Shown: positions 16,068 to 23,946 of the stretch, in pieces
Position numbering within the stretch: position 1 is the stretch's first letter
Layout: every line of letters begins with the position of its first letter
Source of the DNA: CAZIWW01 sp964543275
GTDB taxonomy: Bacteria; Patescibacteriota; Minisyncoccia; Moranbacterales; UBA11712
NCBI GenBank assembly: GCA_964543275.1
Contig: CAZIWW010000005.1
Location: forward strand, 1 to 36,989
DNA: 36,989 nt
Reading direction: 5' to 3'
The notes under the pieces: model-generated
What the model was told of the DNA's origin: nothing
What the model saw: the letters and a program-made list of their open reading frames with translations, nothing else
The model's database searches: none
Position numbers and translations under genes: made by a program

Positions 16068-18191
16068 TCAAATCTTCCGAAGCGGGGCAACTCTCGCCGA
16101 CAATTTCTTCACCCCAGCTTTTTTAAACGCCACGGTGACTAAATCTTCTTTAGCAGAAATTACAATCCCTTCGCCAAACGACTTATGCAGCACCCGCTCT
16201 CCGTCTTTAAAATCAACTTTTAAAAATCCGTCTTCCTCTTCTTTTTTACTCTCCTTTTCCTCTTCCTCGTCATTTATATTATCCGCCAGCTCGTCCGGAA
16301 TATCGGCTAAAAATCTGGAGGCGACATTAACCCTGGCGGAGCCGAAAATATTTCTGACAGCCGTCCAAAGCAAATAAACTCTCCTTTTGGCCCTTGTGAT
16401 GCCGACATAGCAAAGCCTTCTTTCTTCCTCCATATCTTGAGGATCGATGAGACTGCGAGAGTGGGGGAATAGCCCGTCCTCCATGCCGGCTATAAAAACT
16501 GTATCAAACTCCAATCCCTTGGCGCTGTGAAGAGTCATTAAATGCACCGACTGCTGACTTTGATCCACTTCATTCGAAGAAGAAACGAGAGCCGCCTCCT
16601 CCAGAAACCGACTCAACCCCTCCAATCCTTTAAGATCTTTGTATTTTTCGGCTACGGTAAAAATTTCTCTAACATTTTCATATCTAATCCGGCCGACATC
16701 CCCCTCATTAAGCAACATTTTTTGATAACCTGACTCGGCAAAAATAAAATCCATAAAGTCTAAAAGATTCATTTTTAAAATTTCTCTTTGAGCTTTCCGG
16801 ACAAATTGACCGAATCGGCAAAGAGCCCTTGCTTTCGAATCCGCTAATCTTGCTATTTTCACTGCTTGCTCCGCCGCTTGAATTAAATTCAGATTTTCGG
16901 CTCTAGCAAAGTCGGTCCATTTCCGAAAAGTAGCCTTGCCAATTCCGCGGGGAGGAAGATTAACAACCCTTTCCAAACTAACACTGTCGTTGGGATTGCT
17001 AATCAGCCTCAAGTAAGCCAGGAAATCTTTCACTTCCCGACGCTCGTAAAACCTCACCCCTCCTACGATCCGATACGGCAAAGCTTTTCTTAAAAAAGCT
17101 TCTTCCAGCGCCCGGGATTGCGCATTGGTGCGGTAGAGAACCACGAAGTCATTTAGTCCAACTCCGTCTCGCTCCGATATTTTCTTAATCTCGGATACGA
17201 TAAATTCAGCCTCGTCGCTTTCGTCCCGAGCCTGGTAAATTATAACTTTATGCTTTCCAGCATTGTCAGTCCAGAGTTTTTTGTCTTTGCGATGAATGTT
17301 TTTGGAAATTATCCCGTATGCCGCATCCAGTATTTTTTGAGTGGAACGGTAGTTCTGCTCCAGTTTTATTACCTTGGCCTCGGGATAATCCTTTTCAAAA
17401 TCTAAAATATTTCTAACATCGGCGCCACGGAAAGAATAAACCGATTGCCAGTCATCACCTACAACGCATAAGTTGCGATGCTTCTGGGCAAGCAGATTTA
17501 CCAAGACATATTGAGACTTGTTGGTATCCTGATACTCGTCAACTAATATATATCGGAAAATATCCTGATATTTTCGCAGAGTCTGTGGATAATTCTTAAA
17601 GATCTCAACCGCGTATTGAATCAGATCGTCAAAGTCAAGCCCGTTGTTTTCCTTTAAACGCTTCTGATAGCCCTCGTAAATTTTAGCGGTCACTTCTTCA
17701 AAATAGCTTTCTCCTTTTATAAAATCCTCAACCCTTTGGAGTTCATTTTTAGCCTGTGAGATAACCGCCAAGAGCGCTCTGGGATGAAACTGCTCCCGAC
17801 TTACCCCTTTTTCCTTCATTATTTTTTTTATAAGAGCTAGCTGATCGGCCTCGTCAAAAATGACAAAATTTTTGGAAAAGCCGATCTTGTCTATTTCACG
17901 GCGAAGAATTCTTACGCAAAGATGGTGGAAAGTGCCAACCATCGGCTGAATTCCAAAATCTCTCCCTAAAAGTTTTTTTACTCTCTCTTTCATTTCTTCC
18001 GCCGCCTTATTTGTAAAGGTAACTGCTAAAATATTTCTGGGAGAAATTTTCTTCCCATGAATAAGGTAAGCAATGCGATGAGTAAGCAAGCGTGTTTTGC
18101 CAGATCCCGCCCCGGCTATAACCAAAACCGGTCCTTCCGTCGTAAGAACCGCTTCTCTTTGCTTTTCGTTAAGGCCCTTGATTATTCCCAT
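16068..18191 (-). CDS. pcrA: UvrD/PcrA-type superfamily 1 DNA helicase
   Basis: A 707-residue 3'-5' helicase. Motif Q/I: LNEKQREAV...AGAGSGKT (26-33). Ia: AVTFTNKAAEEM. II: LVDEYQDTN. III: GDDWQSVYSFRGAD. IV: EQNYRSTQ. V/VI: TLHSAKGLEFDTVFIAGMEDGLFPHSRS and EERRLCYVGITRAKRRVYL. The C-terminus (DFKDGERVLHKSFGEGIVISAKEDLVTVAF...) is the PcrA/UvrD Tudor-like tail that contacts RNA polymerase. It would act in nucleotide-excision repair, replication-transcription conflict and plasmid or fork processing. I chose ATG 18191 (MGIIKGLNEKQREAV); the longer open frame would translate AT-rich intergenic text with no family match. An acidic insert (NDEEEEKESKKEEED) lies before the tail. Confidence 0.95.
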   Translation of the reverse strand: MGIIKGLNEKQREAVLTTEGPVLVIAGAGSGKTRLLTHRIAYLIHGKKISPRNILAVTFTNKAAEEMKERVKKLLGRDFGIQPMVGTFHHLCVRILRREIDKIGFSKNFVIFDEADQLALIKKIMKEKGVSREQFHPRALLAVISQAKNELQRVEDFIKGESYFEEVTAKIYEGYQKRLKENNGLDFDDLIQYAVEIFKNYPQTLRKYQDIFRYILVDEYQDTNKSQYVLVNLLAQKHRNLCVVGDDWQSVYSFRGADVRNILDFEKDYPEAKVIKLEQNYRSTQKILDAAYGIISKNIHRKDKKLWTDNAGKHKVIIYQARDESDEAEFIVSEIKKISERDGVGLNDFVVLYRTNAQSRALEEAFLRKALPYRIVGGVRFYERREVKDFLAYLRLISNPNDSVSLERVVNLPPRGIGKATFRKWTDFARAENLNLIQAAEQAVKIARLADSKARALCRFGQFVRKAQREILKMNLLDFMDFIFAESGYQKMLLNEGDVGRIRYENVREIFTVAEKYKDLKGLEGLSRFLEEAALVSSSNEVDQSQQSVHLMTLHSAKGLEFDTVFIAGMEDGLFPHSRSLIDPQDMEEERRLCYVGITRAKRRVYLLWTAVRNIFGSARVNVASRFLADIPDELADNINDEEEEKESKKEEEDGFLKVDFKDGERVLHKSFGEGIVISAKEDLVTVAFKKAGVKKLSARVAPLRKI

Positions 18192-18237
18192 ACAGTGTGT
18201 ATAATAGATTAATTGCGGGAAATAAGAAACCCCAGGG

Positions 18238-18399
18238 ACAAAATTCAAAATCCAAAATTCCAAATTCAAAACAATATCAAAATTCAAATGACCAAAATTN
18301 NNNNNNNNNNNNNNNNNNNNNNNNNNNNNNNNNNNNNNNNNNNNNNNNNNNNNNNNNNNNNNNNNNNNNNNNNNNNNNNNNNNNNNNNNNNNNNNNNNN
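18238..18399. other. word-repeat tract ending in a 100-N scaffold gap
   Basis: 18238-18299 is a tract of AATTCCAAATTC/AAAATTCAAA variants. 18300-18399 is exactly 100 N, the usual placeholder for a gap of unknown size. The repeat tract probably broke the assembly, and the promoter and leader of rpsO are lost in the gap. Confidence 0.95.
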
Positions 18400-18400
18400 T

Positions 18401-18664
18401 ATGGCTCTTACTAAGCAAAGAAAGGATAATATTATTAAAAAAACTAAAAAGCACGAGAGGGACACTGGCTCTCCAGAGGTTCAAATTGCTCTTTTTACTG
18501 AAAAGATAAAACAACTGACAACTCACCTAAAGAAAAATACCAAAGACAACCATTCTCGGAGAGGACTTTTAAAAATGGTTTCCAAAAGAAAAAAGCTTTT
18601 GAATTATCTTAAAAGCAGAGATTCCAAAAGATACAAGAAGATAGTTTCCGAGCTAAGATTATAA
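18401..18664 (+). CDS. rpsO: 30S ribosomal protein S15
   Basis: An 87-residue S15 starting MALTKQRKDNII, directly after the scaffold gap. The conserved core DTGSPEVQIALFTEKI, LTTHLKKNTKDNHSRRGLLKMVSKRKKLLNYLKSRD and the terminal YKKIVSEL are all present. S15 binds the central domain of 16S rRNA early in 30S assembly. Length is normal and the start fits the family. It is followed by the NYN gene and then pnp; the rpsO-pnp pairing is widespread in bacteria. Confidence 0.97.
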   Translation: MALTKQRKDNIIKKTKKHERDTGSPEVQIALFTEKIKQLTTHLKKNTKDNHSRRGLLKMVSKRKKLLNYLKSRDSKRYKKIVSELRL

Positions 18665-18692
18665 AAAATAAAACCTTAATAAAAAACTACAA

Positions 18693-19196
18693 ATGCTTAC
18701 CGGAAAATTTCCAGAACAAAGAGTTGGCGTCTTTGCTGACATTCAAAATATGTATTACAGCGCTAAGGTGCTTTACAAAAAGAAAGTTAACTTTAAAGAA
18801 GTTTTAAGAACGGCCGTTTGTCAAAGAAAGTTGATTCGCGCCATCGCCTACGGAATTAAAACCTCCGAGGGGTTGGAGCAAAACTTTTTTGAAGCTCTTC
18901 AGAAAACCGGATTTGAAGTAAAAACCAAAGACTTGCAGATCTTTCCCGGCGGCGCCAAAAAAGGAGATTGGGATGTTGGCATAGCCGTAGACGCCATTAA
19001 ATTAGCCAGCCGCCTAGATGCAATTGTTTTGGTTACCGGAGATGGAGATTTTAAGCCGCTGGTAGAATTTCTAAAATTTAACAAAGGTTGTCGAGTAGAA
19101 ATTATCGCTTTTTCCGAAAGCGCTTCCGGAAAATTGATCGAGCAAGCGGATGATTTCACGGATTTAAGCGATCAAAAAAGAAAATTCTTGATTTAA
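18693..19196 (+). CDS. NYN (PIN-like) domain ribonuclease, LabA/DUF88 family
   Basis: A 167-residue single-domain protein. Acidic residues expected of the NYN metal site are visible: Asp16 in VFADIQNMYYSA, the aspartates in KGDWDVGIAVDAIKLA, and the TGDGDFKPLVEFLK motif. The NYN fold is related to PIN and FLAP nucleases and probably cuts RNA in the cytosol; the specific target is unknown. It lies 28 bp after rpsO and 161 bp before pnp on the same strand. This placement between a ribosomal protein gene and a 3'-5' exoribonuclease gene hints at a role in rRNA or mRNA decay. The ATG at 18693 gives the usual short N-terminus. Confidence 0.85.
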   Translation: MLTGKFPEQRVGVFADIQNMYYSAKVLYKKKVNFKEVLRTAVCQRKLIRAIAYGIKTSEGLEQNFFEALQKTGFEVKTKDLQIFPGGAKKGDWDVGIAVDAIKLASRLDAIVLVTGDGDFKPLVEFLKFNKGCRVEIIAFSESASGKLIEQADDFTDLSDQKRKFLI

Positions 19197-19307
19197 TCAA
19201 TAATACTAATCAAGTGACACTAGTAACTAATAACACAAGCGCGTTAATAAAGGAATTGTAATTTGCAGATTGGCATTTATTAGCAGATTATATTTATAGT
19301 ATAGTTA

Positions 19308-19334
19308 TTGACGCACTTGTGTAATTCGTATACT
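19308..19334 (+). promoter_or_regulatory. possible promoter for pnp
   Basis: TTGACG (19308-19313) and TATACT (19329-19334) are both good hexamers, but the spacer is only 15 bp. Expected start is near 19341, about 17 nt before the pnp ATG. Confidence 0.4.
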
Positions 19335-19357
19335 AGCGTCGCTGAAACTAATTTATC

Positions 19358-21517
19358 ATGGAATCTAAAAAATTTGAGACAGAAATTGCAGGCAGAACCT
19401 TAACTATTGAAACCGGCCGCTTGGCAAATCAAGCCAACGCTTCCGTAACCGCCCGCTATGGAGACACTTTGGTGCTAGCCACGGTTGTTATGAGTCCCGA
19501 AGCTAAGGAGGGAATGAGTTATTTCCCTCTTATGGTTGACTACGAAGAAAAATTTTACGCTTCGGGGAAAATAAAAGGAAGCCGCTTTATAAAAAGAGAG
19601 GGGAGACCAACCGACGAGGCAATTCTTACATCTCGCTTAATTGACAGATCGCTACGTCCTCTTTTCGATCAAAGCATGCGCAACGAGATTCAAGTTATTC
19701 TTACCGTCCTTTCCATTGACCAAGAAAACGATCCCGCCATTGTAGCTATAATAGCCGCTTCAGCCGCTCTTACTATTTCCGATATTCCCTGGGCAGGACC
19801 TATTGGCGCTGTCCGTGTAGGAGAGAAAAATGAACAACTTATAATCAACCCTAAAAATGGCGAGTTGTCTAAAAGCAAGTTTGATATTGTTGTCTCTGGA
19901 ATTGAAGAAAAAGTGAATATGATTGAAGCCAAAGCCAAAGAAGCGCCCGAAGAAAAAATCTTGGAGGCAATAAACCTTGGCAAAAGTCATGCCTGCGATA
20001 TCGCCCGCTTCATTAAGAATATCCAGAAAGAAATAGGGCTAGAGAAAAGAAGAGGAAGTCTCATTAAAGCGGATGACAACTTTGCGCGGGAAATTAAAGA
20101 CCTTTTCTCTCAAAAAATCCATCACGCCATTTATCAAAAAGATCACGCAAATCAAAGCAATCTCCTAAGAAATATTTCTAATGAAGTTGAAGAACACATT
20201 AAGCTAAAACACGAAAAAGATTTTGCCGAGAAAAAGGAGGAAGCTTTTCTGGTTTTGGACGAAGAAATGGATCGCTTCCTTCATGAGGGAGTATTAAAAG
20301 AAGACCGAAGGCCCGACGGTAGAAAGCTAGACGAAGTGAGAAAAATTACTTGTCAAGCCGGAGTCCTTCCTAGAACTCACGGCAACGGGCTATTCGCTCG
20401 AGGAGAGACTCAAGTGCTGTCCGTAGTCACCTTAGGCTCCCCGGGAGACGAACAAATACTCGACACTATGGAATTGGACGAAAAGAAAAGATTTATGCAT
20501 CACTACAATTTCCCGCCTTATTCAACTGGAGAAGTAAAACCAATGCGCGGGCCTGGAAGAAGAGAAATTGGACATGGAGCACTGGCCGAAAAAGCTTTAG
20601 AGTCTATAATCCCAAACAAAGAAATCTTTCCTTACACTATCCGCCTGGTAAGCGAGGTTCTTTCCTCAAACGGATCATCGTCTATGGCCAGCGTCTGCGC
20701 CAGTTCTATAGCTCTTATGGATGCCGGAGTTCCCATAAAATCGCCAGTCGGCGGCGTCGCTATGGGAATCATCGCCGGCAAAAATGGAGAATATAAAATC
20801 TTGTCTGACATTCAAGGTCCCGAGGATTGTCACGGAGATATGGATTTTAAAATCGCTGGATCAAAAAATGGAATTACCGCCCTTCAGCTGGATGTTAAAA
20901 TTGAAGGAGTTACATCCGAAATGATTGCCGATACTCTTAAGCAATCTCGGAGAAACCGATTGGAAATATTAAATCTTATGACCCAAGCTATCGGCGCTCC
21001 GCGAAAAGAGCTATCTCCTTACGCTCCCCGCGTAACCACTATTAAGATAAATCCGGAAAAAATCAGAGATGTCATCGGTCCCGGCGGAAAAATTATCAAC
21101 CAAATTATCGACGAAACTGGGGTTTCCATTGACATTGAAGACGACGGTTCAGTCTTTATAACTTCTGAAAATAAAGAAGCCGGCGAAAAGGCCTCGCAGT
21201 GGATTAAAAACCTAACCCATGAAGTAAAAATCGGGGAAGTCTTCAGCGGAAGGGTGGCTAGAATAATGAACTTCGGCGCCTTCGTGGAAATTCTCCCCGG
21301 CCAAGAAGGTTTGCTCCACATATCAGAGATATCAGACAAAAGAATTCGGAGCGTGCACGACGTGCTAAAAACAGGAGACATCGTATTGGTAAAAGTTAAA
21401 GAAATTGATGAACTTGGACGAATTAATCTAACCTCCCGCGGGTTAACCGGCAACCATCAGTTCCATTCAAAAGAAAAATCATCGCCGCAAAAACAAATAA
21501 TAAAATCTACTCTTTAA
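19358..21517 (+). CDS. pnp: polyribonucleotide nucleotidyltransferase (PNPase)
   Basis: A 719-residue 3'-5' phosphorolytic exoribonuclease. First RNase PH domain about 10-220, with VDYEEKFYASGKIKGSRFIKR; an all-alpha linker about 230-310; second, catalytic RNase PH domain about 312-540, with Asp484 and Asp490 in SDIQGPEDCHGDMDFK; a KH domain about 560-620 with the GPGG loop at 574-577; and an S1 domain about 624-694 (GRVARIMNFGAFVEI...GLLHISEIS). All domains are intact and the length is normal. The upstream NYN gene and rpsO suggest an RNA-decay locus. The stop lies inside a 12-bp inverted repeat (21512-21523 with 21562-21573). Confidence 0.97.
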   Translation: MESKKFETEIAGRTLTIETGRLANQANASVTARYGDTLVLATVVMSPEAKEGMSYFPLMVDYEEKFYASGKIKGSRFIKREGRPTDEAILTSRLIDRSLRPLFDQSMRNEIQVILTVLSIDQENDPAIVAIIAASAALTISDIPWAGPIGAVRVGEKNEQLIINPKNGELSKSKFDIVVSGIEEKVNMIEAKAKEAPEEKILEAINLGKSHACDIARFIKNIQKEIGLEKRRGSLIKADDNFAREIKDLFSQKIHHAIYQKDHANQSNLLRNISNEVEEHIKLKHEKDFAEKKEEAFLVLDEEMDRFLHEGVLKEDRRPDGRKLDEVRKITCQAGVLPRTHGNGLFARGETQVLSVVTLGSPGDEQILDTMELDEKKRFMHHYNFPPYSTGEVKPMRGPGRREIGHGALAEKALESIIPNKEIFPYTIRLVSEVLSSNGSSSMASVCASSIALMDAGVPIKSPVGGVAMGIIAGKNGEYKILSDIQGPEDCHGDMDFKIAGSKNGITALQLDVKIEGVTSEMIADTLKQSRRNRLEILNLMTQAIGAPRKELSPYAPRVTTIKINPEKIRDVIGPGGKIINQIIDETGVSIDIEDDGSVFITSENKEAGEKASQWIKNLTHEVKIGEVFSGRVARIMNFGAFVEILPGQEGLLHISEISDKRIRSVHDVLKTGDIVLVKVKEIDELGRINLTSRGLTGNHQFHSKEKSSPQKQIIKSTL

Positions 21518-21573
21518 TATTTTGCAATTAAAAAAATTGTTTAGCTCTGTTCGTCAACTATAAAATATTAAAG
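21512..21573 (+). promoter_or_regulatory. nested inverted repeat and possible promoter between pnp and the next gene
   Basis: CTTTAATATTTT (21512-21523) is complementary to AAAATATTAAAG (21562-21573), and CAATT/AATTG (21525-21529, 21535-21539) forms an inner hairpin. A weak promoter, TTGTTT-16 bp-TATAAA (21537-21564), lies inside. It could end pnp transcription or regulate the following gene. Confidence 0.35.
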
Positions 21574-21590
21574 AAGTAAACAAAACAAAA

Positions 21591-22793
21591 ATGTTTCGAC
21601 TAAAAGGGTTTTCCTTCAACCCGTCAAATCAAAATAAAAACACTCGATCGGACAAGTACGAAGACGTGAGAACGCTTAAGAAAGACTACGAAGACTTTGA
21701 AGAGAGAAAGCAAGACCAGACGGATCGGAGTGAAAATCCGCCTCATAGCGGCAGTCCGTCATTGCCAACAGCTCCTCCTGCTAATAAGAAGCCAGAGGAA
21801 AGAGATGTTAGCCATTCACCATTCCCGCCATCCTACGCAAAAAAATCTTCTTACCGGGAACAATCCGCCGAGTTCCCTTCACCTCCTGCGTCTTTGACGT
21901 CCAGCTACTCCTCGCCGCAATCGGATTCTCCCTCGTCTATGAAAATCGACCGCCGCGAAAGAAATATCTCGGAGGATACCACCGAGCTTTACCAACCAGC
22001 CTTATCGGATAAAAAAATATCAACCAAAAGCGAGATTCCGGCTACAATTAAAAAAGGCAGTGCTGGCAAACTGATTTTTGTTGTTATCGTCATTTTGATA
22101 CTAATTATCGCGGGAGCCGGTTTTTACTACTACTGGTTCTTTATCAGAGAATCAGCTCAGCCAAAAGCAGAACCTCTCGCAAATGTACCCTCGGCAAGCG
22201 AGAGCGAACCCGGAAATTTACGCCACTTAAGCATAGATACTTCCCTAGGAAAAGGCGAAATAAAGACGGCCGTAAACAACTTTGCCGATGAACTTTCAGC
22301 TAGCTCTCTAGAAAACAATCTCTTGGAGGTAAAACCGGTTGATAAGAACAACCAAAAAATATCATTTAGCGACTTCGCATCCGGATTTAATCTAATTATG
22401 CCCACTAGTATCTGGGACAAACTCTCTAACGAATACAGTCTTTTCTTTTCCAAAGAAGACGGTTCAGAAATAAAAATGGGACTTGTTCTAAAAACCACTG
22501 ACGCTAATCTCGTCGAGGATTTAAGAATATGGGAAGATTCTATTATTTCCGATTTGAGCCCGCTTTATCTCGGGCGGCTTTCTTCGCTAACATCAGAGAC
22601 CCTCTTTAGCTCCTCAAAATACGGAAATGCCGATATCCGATATTACAATTTCCTAAGCCCCGAAAACACTTCTTTGGATTATTCTCTTATTTCGGACAGT
22701 AAATCGAGTTATCTTATCATCGCTACATCAAAGAATGCTATGCGGTCCATTATCGATTATATGACGGAGGAGCAGCCTCAAAGTCCAGAATAA
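21591..22793 (+). CDS. single-pass membrane protein with disordered cytoplasmic region, unknown function
   Basis: A 400-residue protein. Residues 1-155 are low-complexity and polar, rich in Ser, Pro, Lys and Glu (SPPASLTSSYSSPQSDSP). One transmembrane helix spans about 160-185 (LIFVVIVILILIIAGAGFYYYWFF). The remaining ~210 residues are a soluble domain, probably outside, with SFSDFASGFNLIMPTSIWDKLSNEYSLFF and YLIIATSKNAMRSIIDYM. This architecture recurs in Patescibacteria hypothetical proteins. I recognise no enzymatic motif. No clear Shine-Dalgarno precedes the ATG. Confidence 0.7.
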   Translation: MFRLKGFSFNPSNQNKNTRSDKYEDVRTLKKDYEDFEERKQDQTDRSENPPHSGSPSLPTAPPANKKPEERDVSHSPFPPSYAKKSSYREQSAEFPSPPASLTSSYSSPQSDSPSSMKIDRRERNISEDTTELYQPALSDKKISTKSEIPATIKKGSAGKLIFVVIVILILIIAGAGFYYYWFFIRESAQPKAEPLANVPSASESEPGNLRHLSIDTSLGKGEIKTAVNNFADELSASSLENNLLEVKPVDKNNQKISFSDFASGFNLIMPTSIWDKLSNEYSLFFSKEDGSEIKMGLVLKTTDANLVEDLRIWEDSIISDLSPLYLGRLSSLTSETLFSSSKYGNADIRYYNFLSPENTSLDYSLISDSKSSYLIIATSKNAMRSIIDYMTEEQPQSPE

Positions 22794-22883
22794 GAATTCC
22801 CGCAATATATCCATAAGACTCCACTTATTGTTAAGATTTTTTAGAAATTGCTACCGCGCTCTTGGCTAAGCTTTTGATTCCGT

Positions 22884-22912
22884 TTGACCTTTTCCTGAAA
22901 AAATGCTATACT
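22884..22912 (+). promoter_or_regulatory. strong sigma70-type promoter of a gene-free region
   Basis: TTGACC (22884-22889), exactly 17 bp, then TATACT (22907-22912) with an extended TGC directly before it. This is among the best promoters in the window, yet no open frame follows for 450 bp. Expected start is near 22919. Confidence 0.7.
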
Positions 22913-22918
22913 ATACTC

Positions 22919-23335
22919 GTAAGCTTAAAAACAACAAATAAGTCTCCGGGCAGATAAGTTCCAATCACAATTTCCCCCTATTTGTGATTGGAACTTATCT
23001 GCTTTCCCATTTTTTCTCCCAACGCGGAGGAATAAAACAAAAATAAAATTTTTGAAAATAAACAAAAACAAAAATTTGGTTCTTTTAAACCGTGGGGAGG
23101 TAGATATAAAATTAGACATATACGCAAAGTATATGTCGGCAGTATGTCGCTGTGACGCCTTTCACCCGGGCTAGCAGCACTCGGCTGACATATTGGTATA
23201 TGTCAAACACCGGCGGGCTCCGCCACTTAATAATTTTTTGCGGGCGCTTGAGCCCGTCGGTATCAGATAAAAAGCGTAACAGCGAGGATGAAAAATACAA
23301 TCGGCTTTAGTAAAGGCGATTTTTTGTTTTTGAAA
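22919..23335 (+). ncRNA. candidate structured non-coding RNA, about 415 nt
   Basis: Bounded by the promoter above and an intrinsic terminator at 23299-23330. Helices seen by eye: a 21-bp perfect hairpin (22950-22970 with 22982-23002, loop 11); GACATATAC/GTATATGTC (23115-23123 with 23129-23137); GACATAT/ATATGTC (23187-23193 with 23198-23204); and a 12-bp helix with one G-U pair (23209-23220 with 23250-23261) enclosing CGCC/GGCG (23221-23224 with 23243-23246). Base composition shifts from AT-rich (23030-23110) to GC-rich (23135-23260). No plausible open frame exists on either strand. I found no RNase P, tmRNA, SRP or group II intron signature. It may instead be a 90-nt RNA ending after the 21-bp hairpin, or the leader of the gene at 23362. 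Confidence 0.4.
23299..23330 (+). terminator. intrinsic terminator closing the gene-free region
   Basis: A 10-bp stem with one mismatch (23299-23308 with 23312-23321, loop AGT), followed by TTTTGTTTTT. It lies 30 bp upstream of the ATG at 23362. Confidence 0.7.
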
Positions 23336-23351
23336 AGTTTACCGCTATACT
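23324..23351 (+). promoter_or_regulatory. promoter for yraN giving an almost leaderless transcript
   Basis: TATACT (23346-23351) with a weak TTGTTT 16 bp upstream (23324-23329). Expected start near 23358 is about 4 nt before the ATG at 23362. Confidence 0.45.
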
Positions 23352-23361
23352 AAAACCAGTT

Positions 23362-23757
23362 ATGAATCAAAACGGCAATTTTAGAAAAACCGGCAATATC
23401 GGGGAAATTATAGCCGCCAATTATCTGAAGCAAAGAGGCTATAAAATTTTGGAAATGAACTTCGAAAACAAAGTCGGCTACCGGCTGGGAGAAATAGACA
23501 TCGTGGCTCGAGATCCCAAAAGCAAAGAAATCATCTTTGTGGAAATAAAAACTCGCCGCAAGACAAATAACCGCCCTCTCCAGCCAGAAACAGCCATAAC
23601 TCGGTCTAAATACCGCAAACTATCAAGAATCATATCAAATTACCTTAATAAACATAATTTAGCTGATTCCGATTATCGCTTGGACGCAATTTCCATCGAG
23701 CTAGACACCAAAAAAAGAAAAGCTTCCTTAAGACATCTGTTGAACATTTACTTCTAA
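23362..23757 (+). CDS. yraN: YraN/UPF0102 family endonuclease-like protein
   Basis: A 131-residue protein with the restriction-endonuclease-like fold of UPF0102. Hallmarks are GNIGEIIAANYLKQRGYKILEMNFE, then GEIDIVARD and IIFVEIKTRR (the D-ExK-type site), followed by ITRSKYRKLSRIISNYL and DYRLDAISIEL. The family is widespread and next to rnhB or lspA-region genes in many bacteria; its nuclease role is inferred from the fold. It starts almost at the predicted transcription start, without room for a Shine-Dalgarno. Confidence 0.92.
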   Translation: MNQNGNFRKTGNIGEIIAANYLKQRGYKILEMNFENKVGYRLGEIDIVARDPKSKEIIFVEIKTRRKTNNRPLQPETAITRSKYRKLSRIISNYLNKHNLADSDYRLDAISIELDTKKRKASLRHLLNIYF

Positions 23758-23860
23758 AAATTTCAAATGTCAAAACCCCAATTTCAAATCAAATTCAAAA
23801 TCCGAATGGCAAGAGCTTCGATTTTTAAATTTGGTATTTAAAATTTGCCATCTTAACTTT
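23757..23860. repeat. AATTTCAAAT-type word-repeat tract
   Basis: Degenerate tandem copies of AATTTCAAAT, AAATTCAAAA and their complements fill the spacer after yraN. The style equals the tract before the scaffold gap at 18238-18299. No gene is seen. Confidence 0.6.
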
Positions 23861-23901
23861 GCTACTCTAGCGTAGTGACACTATACACTATAACTTTTAA
23901 A

Positions 23902-23910
23902 TGGTATACT
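23902..23910 (+). promoter_or_regulatory. extended -10 promoter for the DksA-like/lspA pair
   Basis: TGG-TATACT with no clear -35. Expected start is near 23917, about 30 nt before ATG 23947. Confidence 0.45.
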
Positions 23911-23946
23911 CTAAACTGCCAATAAGCTAAGCACTAAATTAAAATC

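Noticed and set aside
18192..18287. N-terminal extension of the PcrA helicase
   Set aside because: The added residues (MNFDIVLNLEFWILNF) come from the AATTCCAAATTC word tract, and the helicase family starts at MGIIKGLNEKQ.
18238..18299. Possible CRISPR array or tandem repeat next to the scaffold gap
   Set aside because: The units are short, degenerate and lack spacers; no cas gene is present. It is the general word-repeat text of this genome.
22925..23300. Two minus-strand open frames of 62-64 codons in the gene-free region
   Set aside because: They run across perfect hairpins and low-complexity tracts, and their translations (for example KFLFLFIFKNFIFVLFL) reflect A-rich DNA.
22919..23335. 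RNase P RNA or tmRNA as identity of the candidate RNA
   Set aside because: The P4 signature of RNase P (GAGGAAAGTCC) and the tRNA-like ends of tmRNA were not found.
23288..23353. 21-codon frame ATGAAAAATACAATCGGC after AGCGAGG, a possible small protein before yraN
   Set aside because: It overlaps the intrinsic terminator stem and its T run; the terminator explains the sequence better.
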